DNA of 6,782 nucleotides, taken from Thermoleophilaceae bacterium. GTDB taxonomy: Bacteria > Actinomycetota > Thermoleophilia > Solirubrobacterales > Thermoleophilaceae. Each line of letters starts with the position of its first letter. Position 1 is the stretch's first letter. The notes under the pieces are model-generated. The model was not told the origin of the DNA. It saw only the letters and a list, made by a program, of their open reading frames with translations, and did no database searches. The position numbers were made by a program, and so were the translations under genes. Positions 1 to 4,074 of the stretch are shown here, piece by piece. The stretch is taken from NCBI GenBank assembly GCA_013812005.1, contig JACCUE010000105.1, positions 1-6,782 of the forward strand, in the 5' to 3' direction.

Positions 1-199
1 GAAATGGTGCGGTAAGAGCGCACCGGCGGCGTGGCGACACGCCGGCCAGGCAAACCCCACCCGGTGCAAGGCCAAGCAGGGACGATGACGCTGCCCGCCG
101 AGTCCCAGGTAGGCCGCAGGGCTGTGATGCCCGCCCCGTCTCGCCACGGGGGAGATGGATGACTGTCCTCGACAGGATCCGGCTTACCGGCCGGCTACC
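1..199 (+). ncRNA. rnpB: RNase P RNA, 3' part (5' end outside window)
   Basis: This is the catalytic RNA subunit of ribonuclease P, which removes 5' leaders from pre-tRNAs. The window opens inside the gene. The conserved blocks appear in the order known from bacterial type A RNase P RNA: GGTGCGGTAAGAGCGCACC at 6-24, GCAAACCCCACCCGG at 50-64, GCAAGGCCAAGCAGGG at 66-81, GGTAGGCCGC at 109-118, and finally the ATGACTGTCC...GACAGGATCCGGCTTAC block at 159-187, which carries the 3' strand of the P4 core helix. The mature 3' end is placed near 199, just before a strong hairpin, and could be off by a few bases. The 5' half, including the 5' strand of P4, lies outside the window. An open reading frame starting at the ATG at 159 lies inside this RNA and is not a real start. 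Confidence 0.95.
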
Positions 200-231
200 G
201 GAAGGGCCCCGCCTCAGGGTGGGGCCCTTCC
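200..231 (+). terminator. hairpin after rnpB, probable terminator
   Basis: A perfect 11-bp G+C-rich stem pairs 200-210 (GGAAGGGCCCC) with 221-231 (GGGGCCCTTCC) around a 10-nt loop, directly after the end of rnpB. Only scattered T residues follow (CATTTCCATCC), so it is not a textbook U-tract terminator. Such weak-tract hairpins are common in high-GC actinobacteria. It could also stabilise or guide processing of the RNase P RNA 3' end. Confidence 0.7.
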
Positions 232-281
232 CATTTCCATCCCGTCGATGGTGTCCGCGCGCGTCGATTAGCATGCCGCCC

Positions 282-767
282 ATGGAGCTCCTCGCCTTCC
301 TGATCCCTTTCCTGCTGCTGGGTGGGGCGGTCGTCTTCATCGCGTTCTCCGGCGGTCCCGGAAAGGCGCGAGAGGCCTATCTCACACGCGGCGGGCGCGG
401 GTTCAAGCTCGCGATTCCACTGCTCTACCTCGTGCTCGGAGCGGTGATACCGGCTCTGATCCTGGCCGGCCGCGGCCAGGCCGCCGGCGGCAACGGCTCG
501 CTCAAGAGCGCCGACCTCAGCGAGGAGGAACAGCGCGGAAAGGATCTGTTTCGCCAGGCCTGCTCGAGCTGCCACAGCCTCGACGCCGTGAACGCACGCG
601 GGGTGACCGGGCCCGACCTCGATGCGATCGGCCAGATGACGCCTGAGCGCGTGATCGGTGCGATCGAGAAGGGGGGGACGGGCCAGGGCAGGATGCCCGC
701 CAACCTCCTGCCGAGCGAGGACGCCTCGGCTGTGGCCGAGTACGTCTCAAAGGTCGCCGCCCGCTAG
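282..767 (+). CDS. membrane-anchored monohaem cytochrome c
   Basis: The product (161 residues from ATG 282) is a class I c-type cytochrome that should carry electrons on the outer face of the cytoplasmic membrane. Residues 2-21 and 42-62 are hydrophobic membrane segments. The loop between them is rich in Lys/Arg, so it should be cytoplasmic, leaving the C-terminal haem domain outside. The haem motif CSSCH is at 94-98, and the probable distal ligand is Met138 in GRMP, 40 residues later, as in small cytochrome c domains. The redox partner is unknown and no oxidase or dehydrogenase gene is nearby. The frame is open from 159, but that part is rnpB. ATG 273 is the alternative start, adding MPP. 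I prefer 282 because TAGCAT (269-274) sits 7 nt upstream and there is no Shine-Dalgarno, which suggests a leaderless mRNA. Family assignment is firm; the start is moderately sure. Confidence 0.88.
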   Translation: MELLAFLIPFLLLGGAVVFIAFSGGPGKAREAYLTRGGRGFKLAIPLLYLVLGAVIPALILAGRGQAAGGNGSLKSADLSEEEQRGKDLFRQACSSCHSLDAVNARGVTGPDLDAIGQMTPERVIGAIEKGGTGQGRMPANLLPSEDASAVAEYVSKVAAR

Positions 768-773
768 ACCTTC

Positions 774-803
774 TCGTAACACCCGCCGTGGGCGCTGTTA
801 CGA
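774..803. repeat. inverted repeat between cytochrome gene and riboswitch
   Basis: TCGTAACA (774-781) and TGTTACGA (796-803) form a perfect 8-bp inverted repeat. An inner CGCC-GTG-GGCG hairpin (784-794) would extend the stem. It starts 6 nt after the cytochrome stop codon, so it may act as a terminator for that gene, although no T-tract follows. It also overlaps a possible promoter for the downstream unit: GTAACA (776-781), a 17-bp spacer, and TACGAT (799-804) preceded by TG at 796-797. The repeat could therefore be an operator instead. Its right arm abuts the presumed 5' P1 strand of the riboswitch. Confidence 0.5.
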
Positions 804-940
804 TGCGCCCGCATCCAGCCAAAGCCCAGACAGGGCGTGGGGGAACCAAAGGCCGTCCGGCCGGGGGCGAATCATCGCAGCACCGCGATGTAGCGCAGCT
901 CTTTCAGCGCGAGCCCGTCAGCTAACTCCGCAGGCATAGA
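801..940 (+). promoter_or_regulatory. cyclic di-AMP riboswitch (ydaO/yuaA leader)
   Basis: This RNA aptamer binds cyclic di-AMP, and in known cases ligand binding turns the downstream gene off. The conserved core segments of the class are visible in order: GGGGGAACCAAA at 839-850, GGGGGCGAATC at 863-873, a hairpin ATCGC-AGCACC-GCGAT around 874-889, and the diagnostic 3' block CCCGTCAGCTAACTCCGCAGGC at 914-935. A side hairpin pairs GCCC (824-827) with GGGC (833-836). The closing P1 helix is short. ATGC at 803-806 can pair with GCAT at 934-937, so the 5' boundary is approximate. In actinobacteria this class often precedes cell-wall hydrolase (rpf-like) or ion-transport genes; here it precedes a small membrane protein of unknown function. 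A covariance-model search against Rfam RF00379 would confirm the call and set the ends. Confidence 0.9.
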
Positions 941-950
941 AAGAGAGCCC

Positions 951-1241
951 ATGCAGAACGCGAATGCCCGTTCGTTGCGCGACGAAGACGACCGAGTGCC
1001 CGCTCCGCGCCGTCTGCACGTCGTGGAGGAGGCTCGCGAGGATGAGTATGCGCCCACCTACGCGGCCAACGGCCGCCGCACGGTGAAGATCACCGGCCAG
1101 CCGGTGCCTGCAAGGCGCCGGTCCTCGCCCACCGCAACGCGGATCGAGGCCCGTCCCGACCGAATCGCGCTCTGGGCGGTGCTGCTGGGGCTGTTCCTCG
1201 TCTTCATGGCGGTCGCCACCGCGAACGCCGCAACTCTGTAG
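951..1241 (+). CDS. small single-pass membrane protein under c-di-AMP riboswitch control
   Basis: This is a 96-residue protein of unknown function. Residues 1-70 are hydrophilic, charged and probably disordered, with acidic patches (DEDD at 11-14, EEAREDE at 26-32) and an Arg-rich stretch near 55-57. Residues 71-91 form one hydrophobic helix (RIALWAVLLGLFLVFMAVAT), leaving only about five residues after it. This gives a tail-anchored or single-pass protein; positive charges just before the helix favour a cytoplasmic N-terminus. There is no signal peptidase site upstream of the helix and no enzyme motif. The start is fixed by GAAAGAGAG (939-947), a Shine-Dalgarno-like purine run 3 nt before the ATG, and by the riboswitch ending there. 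By analogy with other c-di-AMP regulons it may act in turgor, cell-wall or potassium homeostasis, but that is inference from the riboswitch alone. Confidence 0.8.
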   Translation: MQNANARSLRDEDDRVPAPRRLHVVEEAREDEYAPTYAANGRRTVKITGQPVPARRRSSPTATRIEARPDRIALWAVLLGLFLVFMAVATANAATL

Positions 1242-1267
1242 CGCCGCCCTACAGGCTTTAGTGGCGC
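1241..1267 (+). terminator. weak hairpin after the small membrane protein gene
   Basis: GCGCC (1241-1245) can pair with GGCGC (1263-1267), and an inner GCC (1246-1248) with GGC (1254-1256) around CTACA. A 6-nt one-sided bulge (TTTAGT) separates the two helices. It begins at the last base of the stop codon, which fits a terminator, but no T-tract follows and the pairing is imperfect. Confidence 0.25.
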
Positions 1268-1336
1268 AGCTCCGGATAGATCCGGGAGGATCGCCTGTAC
1301 GTATTCCTGGTGATCCGATACCGGATGTCCAGCGTT

Positions 1337-1342
1337 TATACT
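1337..1342 (+). promoter_or_regulatory. probable -10 box for the AhpD-like gene
   Basis: TATACT matches the TATAAT consensus at five of six positions and lies in the only A/T-rich patch before the gene. Transcription would start near 1349, giving a leader of about 30 nt that holds a weak AAAAGAG ribosome binding site (1366-1372). No convincing -35 box is visible at the expected spacing, as would be expected of an activator-dependent or tightly regulated promoter. An ATCCG-ATAC-CGGAT inverted repeat (1313-1326) covers the -35 region. Confidence 0.5.
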
Positions 1343-1355
1343 TACACTCTGTAAG
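1341..1355. promoter_or_regulatory. palindromic operator, TTAC-N5-GTAA type
   Basis: CTTACA-CTC-TGTAAG is a perfect inverted repeat of two 6-bp arms around 3 bp. It overlaps the last two bases of the -10 box and covers the predicted transcription start, a classic repressor position. It contains TTAC-N5-GTAA, the form of site reported for the HxlR/DUF24-family repressor CatR of Bacillus subtilis. An HxlR-family gene lies just downstream at 2034-2402, so that protein is the natural candidate to bind here. The link is inference. Confidence 0.6.
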
Positions 1356-1378
1356 TCCTAAGACGAAAAGAGCGGCCC

Positions 1379-1942
1379 ATGAAGACCAAGGAGAGCAGGT
1401 TCCAGATACACGATGAGCTGACCGCGCCGGAGCGCAGCCTTCCCGTTCTCAAGGGTGCGCTCGCCGGCGGAGGGCAGCTCTCGAACATCGTCGGCGTGCT
1501 CGCCGGCGCCCCGGCCACCCTCCGCGCCTACGCCCGCTTTCGCTCCGAGCTGCGCCATGGCACCCTCTCCGTTCGCACCCAGCAGCGGATCGGGCTTGCG
1601 GTCGCCGAGCACCAGGGCAGCGAGTACGCGCTCGCCACCCTGCAGCGCACAGCGCGCGACGCCGGCCTCGGCATCGACGAGGTCGCCCTCGCCCGTGAGT
1701 TCGACTCCCGCGACGAGTGCGAGGCCGCGCTGCTGCGCTACGTGCGTGCCCTGCTCGAGTCCGACGGGCCGCCGCCGCTGCATCTCCACGAGGAGGCCCG
1801 CGAGGCGGGCTGGGATGACGAGCAGGTCCTCGAGGCGGTCGCACATGTGGCGCTGAACTCCTTCGCCAACCTCGTCACCCGAGCGGGCGACGTCCCCAAG
1901 GACGGGTCCGCCGAGGAAGCCCGCCTGCTTCAGGCGGCGTAG
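1379..1942 (+). CDS. AhpD/carboxymuconolactone decarboxylase-like protein lacking catalytic residues
   Basis: The protein (187 residues) belongs to the AhpD/carboxymuconolactone decarboxylase superfamily (AhpD-like fold, all helical). Typical members hold an E-x11-CxxC-x3-H relay and act as thiol peroxidases. The region at residues 62-97 aligns without gaps to the usual pattern, but the key positions read Gln69, Ser81, Ala84 and Leu88 in place of Glu, Cys, Cys and His (GSEYALATL where GCxYCxxxH is expected). The only Cys is Cys114, outside the motif. It therefore cannot be a CxxC peroxidase; it may bind a small molecule, act non-redox, or be a structural relic. Cys-less members exist in the family, so loss of CxxC alone is not unique. 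A palindromic operator precedes it and an HxlR regulator gene follows on the same strand. The ATG at 1379 is supported by AAAAGAG 6 nt upstream. Confidence 0.82.
   Translation: MKTKESRFQIHDELTAPERSLPVLKGALAGGGQLSNIVGVLAGAPATLRAYARFRSELRHGTLSVRTQQRIGLAVAEHQGSEYALATLQRTARDAGLGIDEVALAREFDSRDECEAALLRYVRALLESDGPPPLHLHEEAREAGWDDEQVLEAVAHVALNSFANLVTRAGDVPKDGSAEEARLLQAA
1921..1937 (+). repeat. small hairpin at the 3' end of the AhpD-like gene
   Basis: CCGCCTG (1921-1927), CTT, CAGGCGG (1931-1937) form a perfect 7-bp stem with a 3-nt loop. It overlaps the last codons and ends 3 nt before the stop codon. It may contribute to termination or protect the mRNA 3' end together with the larger hairpin at 1961-1999. 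There is no T-tract. Confidence 0.4.
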
Positions 1943-1960
1943 CGCCTTGGCCTCCTGGCC

Positions 1961-1999
1961 ACCCCCCGGACGGGTAGTCCGCCGACCGTCCGGCGGGGT
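1961..1999 (+). terminator. strong bulged hairpin between AhpD-like and HxlR genes
   Basis: Bases 1961-1973 pair with 1986-1999 (13 bp, with one bulged C at 1994) around a 12-nt loop. CCGGACGG and CCGTCCGG form the perfect inner 8 bp. A competing hairpin uses the same left arm: CGGAC (1967-1971) can pair with GTCCG at 1977-1981 instead of GTCCG at 1988-1992. A further palindrome, GGTGGG-T-CCCACC (1997-2009), competes for the right arm. This may be a terminator without a U-tract or an attenuator separating the two genes; the sequence alone does not decide. Confidence 0.4.
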
Positions 2000-2033
2000 G
2001 GGTCCCACCGCCCTGTTCCCTATGGTTGTGCTC

Positions 2034-2402
2034 ATGGTCGTCGGGACGCGAACGGCAGTCAGCCGGGCGATCGAGGCAGATCGGGAGGATCCAGTCGGCC
2101 GGCCGGCCTGCTGCTCCCTGTACCACCGGGCCGTCGAGTTGATCGGCAAGCGGTGGACCGGCGCCATCCTGATGGTGCTCATGGACGGTCCGCTGCGCTT
2201 CTCGCAGATCAAGCATCTGGTGCCTGATCTCTCTGATCGGCTCCTGTCCGAGCGGCTCAAGGAGCTGGAGGGCGAGGGGATCGTGGCGCGCTATGAGGAG
2301 GGTGCCGCTTGCAACAGGGCCCAGTACGGGCTCACCACAAAGGGCCGCGCGCTCGAGCCGGCCGTGCGGGCGCTGAAGACCTGGGCCAACACCCACCTCT
2401 GA
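2034..2402 (+). CDS. HxlR-family (DUF24) winged-helix transcriptional regulator
   Basis: This is a DNA-binding regulator of 122 residues, normally a dimer. The HxlR winged-helix domain runs from about residue 27 to 118: VELIGKRWTGAIL (34-46) is the first helix, LRFSQIKHLVPDLSDRLLSE (54-73) covers the helix-turn-helix, LKELEGEGIV (75-84) leads into the wing, and YGLTTKGRAL (98-107) closes the domain. Two adjacent cysteines (Cys26, Cys27) sit just before helix 1, where redox- and quinone-sensing members carry their reactive Cys; Cys93 is in the wing. It most likely controls the upstream AhpD-like gene through the palindrome at 1341-1355 (inference). The start is uncertain. ATG 2034 has TATGGT ending 7 nt upstream and no Shine-Dalgarno, suggesting a leaderless mRNA; ATG 2022 would add MVVL. 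The frame is open further upstream, but that part covers the intergenic hairpin. Confidence 0.88.
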   Translation: MVVGTRTAVSRAIEADREDPVGRPACCSLYHRAVELIGKRWTGAILMVLMDGPLRFSQIKHLVPDLSDRLLSERLKELEGEGIVARYEEGAACNRAQYGLTTKGRALEPAVRALKTWANTHL

Positions 2403-2412
2403 TCCCTGCGCA

Positions 2413-2505
2413 GGGAGGAGCGCAGCCGGAACGTCCCGGAGGAGCGCAGGCCGATCGTCGATCGGCCGAGCACCGGACGGATGGCTCTCCGGCGAGCACC
2501 GCACC
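2413..2505 (+). repeat. 93-bp intergenic direct repeat, copy 1
   Basis: This block is 92/93 identical to 3926-4018. It starts 10 nt after the HxlR stop codon. Inside it are two copies of GGAGGAGCGCAG (2414-2425 and 2438-2449), two copies of CGAGCACCG (2467-2475 and 2493-2501), and a perfect hairpin GGCCGATC-GTC-GATCGGCC (2449-2467). A second possible stem, CCGGA (2473-2477) with TCCGG (2488-2492), exists only in this copy, because the single difference (G2476 here, C3989 in copy 2) breaks it. No coding or known IS features are seen. It may be a REP-like or MITE-like element, or a repeated 3'-UTR/terminator module. Confidence 0.85.
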
Positions 2506-2565
2506 TCGCCCTCCTCGGTAGCCTAAGCGGCCTCCCGGCAGCCCACCCACCTCTCGGAGGACCCC
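2506..2565 (+). promoter_or_regulatory. glnA leader with weak promoter and good ribosome binding site
   Basis: Between the repeat and glnA lies about 60 nt. GGAGG at 2556-2560 is a good Shine-Dalgarno 5 nt before the ATG. TAGCCT (2519-2524) fits the loose actinobacterial TAnnnT form of a -10 box and would give a leader of roughly 35 nt, but no -35 box is clear; the expected -35 position lies inside the 93-bp repeat. No obvious nitrogen-regulator (GlnR-type) box was recognised. Confidence 0.4.
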
Positions 2566-3915
2566 ATGGCCGATCAGCCGCAGACCGCTGACGATGTACG
2601 CACGATCGTCGACGAGCGCGACATCCGCTTCGTCCGGCTCTGGTTCACCGACATCCTGGGCCAGCTCAAGAGCTTCTCGATCAACGCCGCCGAGCTGGAC
2701 GACGCCTTCGAGGGCGGGATGGGCTTCGACGGCTCGTCGATCACCGGCTTCAACGCCATCGAGGAGTCGGACATGATCGCCATGCCCGATCCCGCCACCT
2801 TCGCGATCCTTCCATGGCGCCCGGAGGACAAGGGAGTGGGGCGCATCTTCTGCGACGTGCAGACCCCCGCGCGCGAGCCCTACGAGGGCGATCCACGTCA
2901 GGTGCTCAGGCGCGTGCTCGAGCGCGCCGAGGGGATGGGCTTTGACACCTTCAACGTCGGTCCCGAGCTCGAGTTCTTCTACTTCCGCAACGCGCGGCCG
3001 GAGTCGGGGCTGCCGGAGATCCTCGACGAGGGCGGCTACTTCGACCTGACGACGCTCGACGCCGGCTCGGACGTGCGTCGCGACACCGTGCTCGCCCTCG
3101 AGGAGCTGGGGATCCACGTGGAGTACACCCACCACGAGGTGGGACCGTCACAGCACGAGATCGACATGCGCTACGCCCCGGCGCTGAAGATGGCCGACGA
3201 CTGCATGACCTACCGGATCACCGTGAAGGAGTACGCGATGAAGTACGGCTGGCACGCCACCTTCATGCCCAAGCCGCTGTTCGGTGAGAACGGCTCCGGG
3301 ATGCACACCCACCAGTCGCTGTTCAACGACGGCAGGAACTCCTTCTATGACGCCGACGACCAGTACTACCTCTCCGACGTGGGCAAGGCGTTCATCGCGG
3401 GCCAGCTCAAGCACGCACGGGAGATGTCGTCGGTGTTCGCCCAGTGGGTCAACTCCTACAAGCGGCTGGTGCCAGGCTACGAGGCGCCGGTCTACTGCGC
3501 GTGGTCGCGGCGCAACCGCTCGGCGCTGGTGCGTGTGCCGCTCTATCACCCCGGCAAGGAGCAGGCCACGCGGATGGAGCTGCGCTGCCCCGACCCCTCC
3601 TGCAACCCGTACCTCACCTTCGCCATCCTGCTGGCGGCGGGCCTGGAGGGCATAGAGAAGGGCTACGAGCTGCCCGAGCCGATGGAGAAGAACCTCTACC
3701 ACCTCTCGCCGGACGAGCGCAAGCGACTTGGCATCGAGCAGTTGCCCGAGACGCTGGGGGAGGCGATCGACCTGACCTCGGAGTCCGAGCTGGTGCTGCG
3801 CACCTTCGGCGAGCACATCTTCAACCGCTACGTGGAGATCAAGCGCCAGGAGTGGGAGGACTACCGCGTGCAGGTCACGCAGTGGGAGCTCGACCGCTAC
3901 ATGGCCATTCTCTAG
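2566..3915 (+). CDS. glnA: glutamine synthetase, type I
   Basis: This enzyme makes glutamine from glutamate, ammonia and ATP in the cytoplasm, the main entry point of ammonium into metabolism, and is normally a dodecamer. It is full length at 449 residues. Family motifs are in order: GFDGSSITGF (53-62) in the N-terminal beta-grasp domain, GPELEFFYF (132-140) and EVGPSQHEID (191-200) with metal ligands, KPLFGENGSGMH (236-247), the ATP-site signature, VPGYEAP (302-308) with the flap Glu306, and MELRCPDPSCNPY (337-349). Length and the absence of the extra segment of the 470-residue enteric type point to the alpha (Bacillus-like) subgroup, usually not controlled by adenylylation. NLYHLSPDE (376-384) stands where the beta type has its NLYDLPPEE adenylylation site. 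In the Bacillus alpha enzyme, an Arg shortly after GSSIEGF mediates glutamine feedback; here the loop reads GFNAIEESDM with no Arg. ATG 2566 is supported by GGAGG. Near-identical repeats flank the gene. Confidence 0.96.
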   Translation: MADQPQTADDVRTIVDERDIRFVRLWFTDILGQLKSFSINAAELDDAFEGGMGFDGSSITGFNAIEESDMIAMPDPATFAILPWRPEDKGVGRIFCDVQTPAREPYEGDPRQVLRRVLERAEGMGFDTFNVGPELEFFYFRNARPESGLPEILDEGGYFDLTTLDAGSDVRRDTVLALEELGIHVEYTHHEVGPSQHEIDMRYAPALKMADDCMTYRITVKEYAMKYGWHATFMPKPLFGENGSGMHTHQSLFNDGRNSFYDADDQYYLSDVGKAFIAGQLKHAREMSSVFAQWVNSYKRLVPGYEAPVYCAWSRRNRSALVRVPLYHPGKEQATRMELRCPDPSCNPYLTFAILLAAGLEGIEKGYELPEPMEKNLYHLSPDERKRLGIEQLPETLGEAIDLTSESELVLRTFGEHIFNRYVEIKRQEWEDYRVQVTQWELDRYMAIL

Positions 3916-3925
3916 CGGCGCGATC

Positions 3926-4018
3926 GGGAGGAGCGCAGCCGGAACGTCCCGGAGGAGCGCAGGCCGATCGTCGATCGGCCGAGCACCGCACGGATGGCTC
4001 TCCGGCGAGCACCGCACC
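3926..4018 (+). repeat. 93-bp intergenic direct repeat, copy 2
   Basis: This is the second copy of the block at 2413-2505, in the same orientation, differing only at C3989. It begins exactly 10 nt after the glnA stop codon, the same spacing as copy 1 has to the HxlR stop, although the 10-nt spacers themselves differ. The perfect hairpin GGCCGATC-GTC-GATCGGCC is kept (3962-3980), while the second stem of copy 1 is broken. It may serve as the 3' end structure of the glnA transcript; no T-tract follows. Confidence 0.85.
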
Positions 4019-4059
4019 CCTCCTTCACAGAACCTTCGCGTGAGGCGCAGTACGGGCGC

Positions 4060-4065
4060 TACGCT
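4060..4065 (+). promoter_or_regulatory. possible -10 box for the phosphoesterase gene
   Basis: TACGCT fits TAnnnT and ends 9 nt before the ATG at 4075. The gene has no Shine-Dalgarno (GCGACGCC precedes the ATG), so a leaderless transcript is plausible. No clear -35 box is visible. The support is the spacing, shared with three other genes in the window. Confidence 0.35.
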
Positions 4066-4074
4066 CGCGACGCC

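Noticed and set aside
159..281. N-terminal extension of the cytochrome c reading frame
   Set aside because: It lies in the conserved 3' block of rnpB and its terminator hairpin; the Arg/Pro-rich translation is not protein-like and the membrane helix begins only after 282.
1947..2033. Upstream extension of the HxlR coding region
   Set aside because: It would translate the intergenic hairpins; the HxlR domain needs only the sequence after 2034, and no ribosome binding site supports the earlier ATG.
1358..2260. 300-residue minus-strand frame opposite the AhpD-like and HxlR genes
   Set aside because: No recognisable domain; the plus strand holds two family-assignable genes with codon use typical of the window.
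2332..3135. 267-residue minus-strand frame opposite the start of glnA
   Set aside because: Shadow of glnA and the 93-bp repeat; low-complexity Val/Gly/Arg/Glu composition and no motif.
2413..4018. Glutamine synthetase and repeats as a composite transposon
   Set aside because: The repeats are direct, have no terminal inverted ends or visible target duplications, and no transposase is present; the glnA gene looks like a normal chromosomal gene.
3994..4074. Upstream start of the phosphoesterase inside the 93-bp repeat
   Set aside because: The twin-arginine signal must be at the N-terminus; starting at 4075 places SRREFLE at residues 7-13, while the extension would push it to about 34-40.
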